Source: Streptomyces sp. DvalAA-43 (GTDB taxonomy: Bacteria > Actinomycetota > Actinomycetes > Streptomycetales > Streptomycetaceae). Taken from it: a stretch of DNA of 62,069 bases. Below, piece after piece: positions 59,614-62,069 of this stretch (the stretch's first letter is position 1; each line of letters opens with the position of its first letter). Location of the stretch: NCBI RefSeq assembly GCF_900091725.1, contig NZ_FMBW01000086.1, positions 1 to 62,069 of the forward strand. Direction: 5' to 3'. Made by a program: the position numbers and the translations under genes. Under the pieces are notes generated by a model, which worked only from the letters and a program-made list of their open reading frames with translations, had not been told where the DNA came from and did not search any database.

Positions 59614-59893
59614 CCCGATACGGACTCGCGCTTCGTTCTCGCCTTCCTGTCCCTTCCGGGAGTACAGGCATGGATCAAAGACCGAGCAGAGATGACCATC
59701 GTCGCTCGATCAGGACAAAGGCGATGCAGCAGCTTCCCGTGCTGCTGCCATCCATCGAGGAGCAGCGCCGCATCGGCGATCTCGTTTGCGCACTCGACAG
59801 CCGGATCGGGGCCCACCACCAGGTAGTGGGGCGGCGGAACGCGCGCACGGCGAACTCGCGACCCTGCTGATGGGGAGTGCTCTCTCGTCCGAC
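59614..59893 (+). pseudogene. Frameshifted type I restriction specificity subunit (HsdS) remnant
   Basis: Three successive reading frames spell one HsdS-like C-terminus: FVLAFLSLPGVQAWIKDRAE (to about 59710), TKAMQQLPVLLPSIEEQRRI with GDLVCALDSRIGAHHQVV (59715-59835), and ERAHGELATLLMGSAL (from about 59840). The PLPPLxEQxxI-type element is diagnostic of HsdS. No hsdR or hsdM is in the window. Decayed remnant next to tRNA-Ser(GGA). Confidence 0.65.
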
Positions 59894-60086
59894 GAACGGA
59901 CGCCCGCACCTGACGCGAGGGCGGCGGAGCCACGTGAAAAGGGGCTCAGGGACAGGACGACCCGAGGCTGTCTTCGCAGCCGGCACGGCGTTCGCCGGCT
60001 GCATGGTCCTGTGCCTCGGGGTACTGACAGCGGCCTGACGCCGTCCGGGCCGGAGACGGGCCGGAACCCATCACCCACGACTACGA

Positions 60087-60128
60087 ACGTCGAAGGGCCC
60101 CACCGCAAGCGGTGGGGCCCTTCGACGT
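60087..60128 (-). terminator. Terminator of tRNA-Ser(GGA)
   Basis: Perfect 20-bp inverted repeat (60087-60106 with 60109-60128; arms begin ACGTCGAAGGG and end CCCTTCGACGT) closed by a tiny loop, just beyond the 3' end of the leftward tRNA gene. Confidence 0.85.
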
Positions 60129-60146
60129 ATTGCCCGGTGAGAGCAA

Positions 60147-60234
60147 TGGCGGAGGATACGAGATTCGAACTCGTGAGGGGTTGCCCCCAACACGCTTTCC
60201 AAGCGTGCGCCCTAGGCCACTAGGCGAATCCTCC
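60147..60234 (-). tRNA. tRNA-Ser(GGA)
   Basis: Minus-strand acceptor GGAGGAT/ATCCTCC, anticodon loop TTGGAAA (anticodon GGA) in a CACGC/GCGTG stem, a long variable arm, and T-loop GTTCGAATC. Discriminator G and encoded CCA (60147-60149). Confidence 0.96.
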
Positions 60235-60322
60235 GCGGCAAACAATACAAGACGTTGAGGAGTGCTCGCGAACCCGTTCCCCCTGGACCTCCTCCGGACC
60301 TCCCCCGAGGCTTCCTCCGGAC

Positions 60323-60357
60323 CTCCCCCGGACTCTCGGCGGAGTCGTCCGGGGGAG
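60323..60357. terminator. Hairpin with direct repeats upstream of the SRP RNA
   Basis: CTCCCCCGGAC (60323-60333) pairs with GTCCGGGGGAG (60347-60357). CTCCGGACCTCCCCCG occurs twice just before it (about 60293 and 60315). It insulates the SRP RNA from leftward-gene upstream transcription. Confidence 0.55.
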
Positions 60358-60413
60358 GAGAGAAGGAGGGGAGGTGGACCGGCAGGGGTGGGGATCGGTT
60401 AAGGTGGGCGTCA

Positions 60414-60500
60414 GCCCCTCACGTGGCGCTATCTGACTGAACTCCCCCAGGGCCGGAAGGCAGCAAGGGTAGGTCGGCTCTGGCGGGTGCGTGGGGGGCC
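60414..60500 (+). ncRNA. ffs: SRP RNA (4.5S, small bacterial type)
   Basis: The invariant domain IV core is present: CCCCCAGGGCCGGAAGGCAG, then CAAGGGTAGGTCGGCTCTGG. The ends pair (GCCCCTCACG with CGTGGGGGGC), giving a single ~87-nt hairpin. In Streptomyces this gene classically precedes dnaX, as here. TTAAGGT at about 60399 could be its -10 region. Ends are approximate. Confidence 0.95.
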
Positions 60501-60652
60501 CTTGTGTTTCCGGGGTCCTGTGTTTCTGGTCTCCCGGTTTGTTTCTGGCCCCCGTGTTCCTGCGTCTCCCGCGATTCCCGTGACGGGTGCGTGAGGTGGT
60601 GGCCGGGTCGGTCCGGGGCCGGTTGTCGGTCCGCCCGGATAACCTCGTAGGT

Positions 60653-62069
60653 GTGTCGTCCCTTGCGCTGTACCGCCGCTACCGCCCCGAGTCGTTCGCC
60701 GAGGTCATCGGGCAGGAGCATGTCACTGACCCGCTGCAGCAGGCGCTGCGGAACAACCGGGTCAATCACGCGTACCTGTTCAGCGGTCCGCGCGGCTGCG
60801 GCAAGACGACCAGTGCGCGCATCCTGGCCCGCTGTCTGAACTGCGATCAGGGGCCGACGCCCACGCCGTGCGGGGAGTGCCAGTCCTGCCAGGATCTCGC
60901 GCGCAACGGACCGGGGTCGATCGATGTCATCGAGATCGACGCCGCATCGCATGGTGGCGTGGACGACGCCCGTGATCTGCGGGAGAAGGCGTTCTTCGGG
61001 CCCGCGTCGAGTCGTTACAAGATCTACATCATCGACGAGGCGCACATGGTCACGCCGGCGGGGTTCAACGCCCTGCTGAAGGTGGTCGAGGAGCCGCCGG
61101 AGCACCTGAAGTTCATCTTCGCCACGACCGAGCCCGAGAAGGTCATCGGCACCATCCGGTCGCGTACCCACCACTACCCGTTCCGCCTCGTGCCGCCGGG
61201 GACGCTGCGTGAGTACCTCGCCGAGGTCTGTGGCAAGGAGAACAGCCCCGTCGAGGACGGCGTGCTGCCCCTCGTCGTGCGGGCCGGCGCCGGGTCCGTG
61301 CGTGACTCGATGTCGGTGATGGACCAGCTGCTGGCCGGCGCGGGCGACGACGGTGTGACCTACGCCATGGCGACCTCGCTGCTCGGTTATACGGACGGTT
61401 CGCTGCTCGACTCGATCGTGGACGCCTTCGCGGCGGGTGACGGGGCCGCGGCCTTCGAGGTCGTGGACCGGGTGATCGAGGGCGGCAACGACCCGCGCCG
61501 TTTCGTCGCCGACCTCCTGGAGCGGCTGCGCGACCTGGTGATCCTGGCCGCCGTGCCGGACGCCCGGGAGAAGGGGCTGATCGACGCCCCCGCCGATGTC
61601 GTCGAACGGATGCAGGCCCAGGCGTCCGTCTTCGGTGCCGCCGAGCTGAGCCGCGCCGCCGACCTGGTCAACGAGGGGCTCACGGAGATGCGCGGGGCGA
61701 CCTCGCCGCGCCTCCAGGTCGAGCTGATCTGCGCCCGGGTGCTGCTGCCCGCGGCCTTCGACGACGAGCGTTCGCTCCAGGCCCGCCTCGACCGGCTGGA
61801 GCGGGGCGCCTCCTTCGCGACCACGGGCCCGGGGCCCGCCATGGGGTACGTACCCGGGCCGGAGGCCCTGGCCCACGCGCCCGCGCCCACACCCCCCGCC
61901 GTGCAGCCCGGTACGGGACCCGCCGTGGCACGTGCGGCGGCCCGGGGCGAGGCACCCGCGCCCGCACCGGAGCAGTCGCCCCCGCCCGCGCCCGCCGTGG
62001 CCCCCGTCGACCCGCAGCCGCCGGTCGAGGCGGCCCCGGCTCCCGCGGGCGGTCAGCGTCCCGGTGCCT
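60653..62069 (+). CDS. dnaX: DNA polymerase III subunit gamma/tau (5' part, runs off the window)
   Basis: GTG 60653 opens MSSLALYRRYRPESFAEVIG, the classic DnaX N-terminus; 472 codons are in the window and no stop is reached. Walker A GPRGCGKT at 45-52, a four-Cys zinc module (RCLNCDQG, PCGECQSCQD), Walker B IYIIDEAHMVTPAGFNALLK, and the SRC-like arginine element TIRSRTHHYPF. The Ala/Pro-rich linker begins near residue 400. Clamp-loader ATPase. No programmed-frameshift A-run is seen in the part present. Confidence 0.97.
   Translation, partial: MSSLALYRRYRPESFAEVIGQEHVTDPLQQALRNNRVNHAYLFSGPRGCGKTTSARILARCLNCDQGPTPTPCGECQSCQDLARNGPGSIDVIEIDAASHGGVDDARDLREKAFFGPASSRYKIYIIDEAHMVTPAGFNALLKVVEEPPEHLKFIFATTEPEKVIGTIRSRTHHYPFRLVPPGTLREYLAEVCGKENSPVEDGVLPLVVRAGAGSVRDSMSVMDQLLAGAGDDGVTYAMATSLLGYTDGSLLDSIVDAFAAGDGAAAFEVVDRVIEGGNDPRRFVADLLERLRDLVILAAVPDAREKGLIDAPADVVERMQAQASVFGAAELSRAADLVNEGLTEMRGATSPRLQVELICARVLLPAAFDDERSLQARLDRLERGASFATTGPGPAMGYVPGPEALAHAPAPTPPAVQPGTGPAVARAAARGEAPAPAPEQSPPPAPAVAPVDPQPPVEAAPAPAGGQRPGA

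Noticed and set aside
452..60234. The two tRNA-Ser genes as boundaries of one large integrative element
   Set aside because: They have different anticodons and 3' sequences. I saw no duplicated tRNA 3' end and no integrase gene, and core genes (upp, dnaX) lie just inside or outside the pair.
60653..62069. Programmed frameshift producing gamma from tau in dnaX
   Set aside because: No slippery A-run followed by a stem-loop was found in the part present; the gene continues beyond the window.

Overview
The window is high-GC actinobacterial DNA and almost certainly comes from a Streptomyces chromosome. The evidence is the codon use, frequent GTG starts with ATGA/GTGA overlaps, an SRP RNA placed just upstream of dnaX, the tadA / tadA-associated / upp block, and many Streptomyces-type families (LytR_C, PucR, SigE-type sigma, DUF6232, DUF6760). 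Both ends are core chromosome and the middle is largely accessory.

Layout. 1-4.1 kb: the leader-proximal end of a type I-E CRISPR array (cas genes not in the window), tRNA-Ser(CGA), tadA and two associated genes, upp, a LytR_C protein and a small conserved gene. 4.2-6.7 kb: a HerA-like ATPase and an HhH-GPD DNA repair protein. 6.9-15.5 kb and 20.4-37.1 kb: a contractile injection system (CIS) locus in two blocks. Block one holds a DUF4157 eCIS-core protein, a membrane protein, a LuxR-type regulator, a secreted vWA protein, a DUF4255 cap-type protein and an AAA+ ATPase. Block two holds a large helical cargo-like protein with a putative immunity gene, then a continuous structural operon: sheath, tube, small assembly proteins, second tube, LysM tube-initiator, VgrG-like spike, PAAR tip, gp25, gp6/J, gpI-like protein and a terminal zinc-ribbon/transmembrane/discoidin-like protein. 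No tail-fibre gene is visible, which fits the fibre-less, intracellular CIS known from Streptomyces. Between the blocks lie an alpha/beta hydrolase, a P450, three tiny coupled Cys-rich genes, a SLOG protein and an XRE regulator.

37-45.7 kb: a LysA-like PLP decarboxylase, a PucR regulator, a complete P450/ferredoxin reductase/ferredoxin operon, a membrane mannosyltransferase, and a SigE-type sigma factor with a membrane partner. 45.8-50.6 kb: a three-gene operon (class III cyclase-like protein, P-loop protein with a degenerate Walker A, unknown protein) beside a Crp/Fnr regulator. The first two proteins carry matching Gly/Asn-rich motifs at facing termini. 50.7-53.7 kb: a phosphorothioate-dependent type HNH endonuclease and a two-gene ABC exporter. 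54-55 kb: a DUF6232 membrane protein and a small partner with a second pair of matching Gly/Asn motifs. 55-60 kb: remnants of a sensor kinase and an MpaB-type oxygenase meeting at a deletion scar, an EF-hand protein, a large secreted hydrolase, and a frameshifted HsdS remnant beside tRNA-Ser(GGA). 60.4 kb to the end: SRP RNA and the 5' part of dnaX.

The most interesting items are the chimeric CIS cargo with its low-GC C-terminus and adjacent immunity candidate, the two gene pairs with matching homotypic-type motifs, and the unusual number of short tandem repeats abutting stop codons. Gene calls are from reading alone. Family names rest on recognisable motifs, and starts were chosen by Shine-Dalgarno spacing and overlap with the upstream gene.
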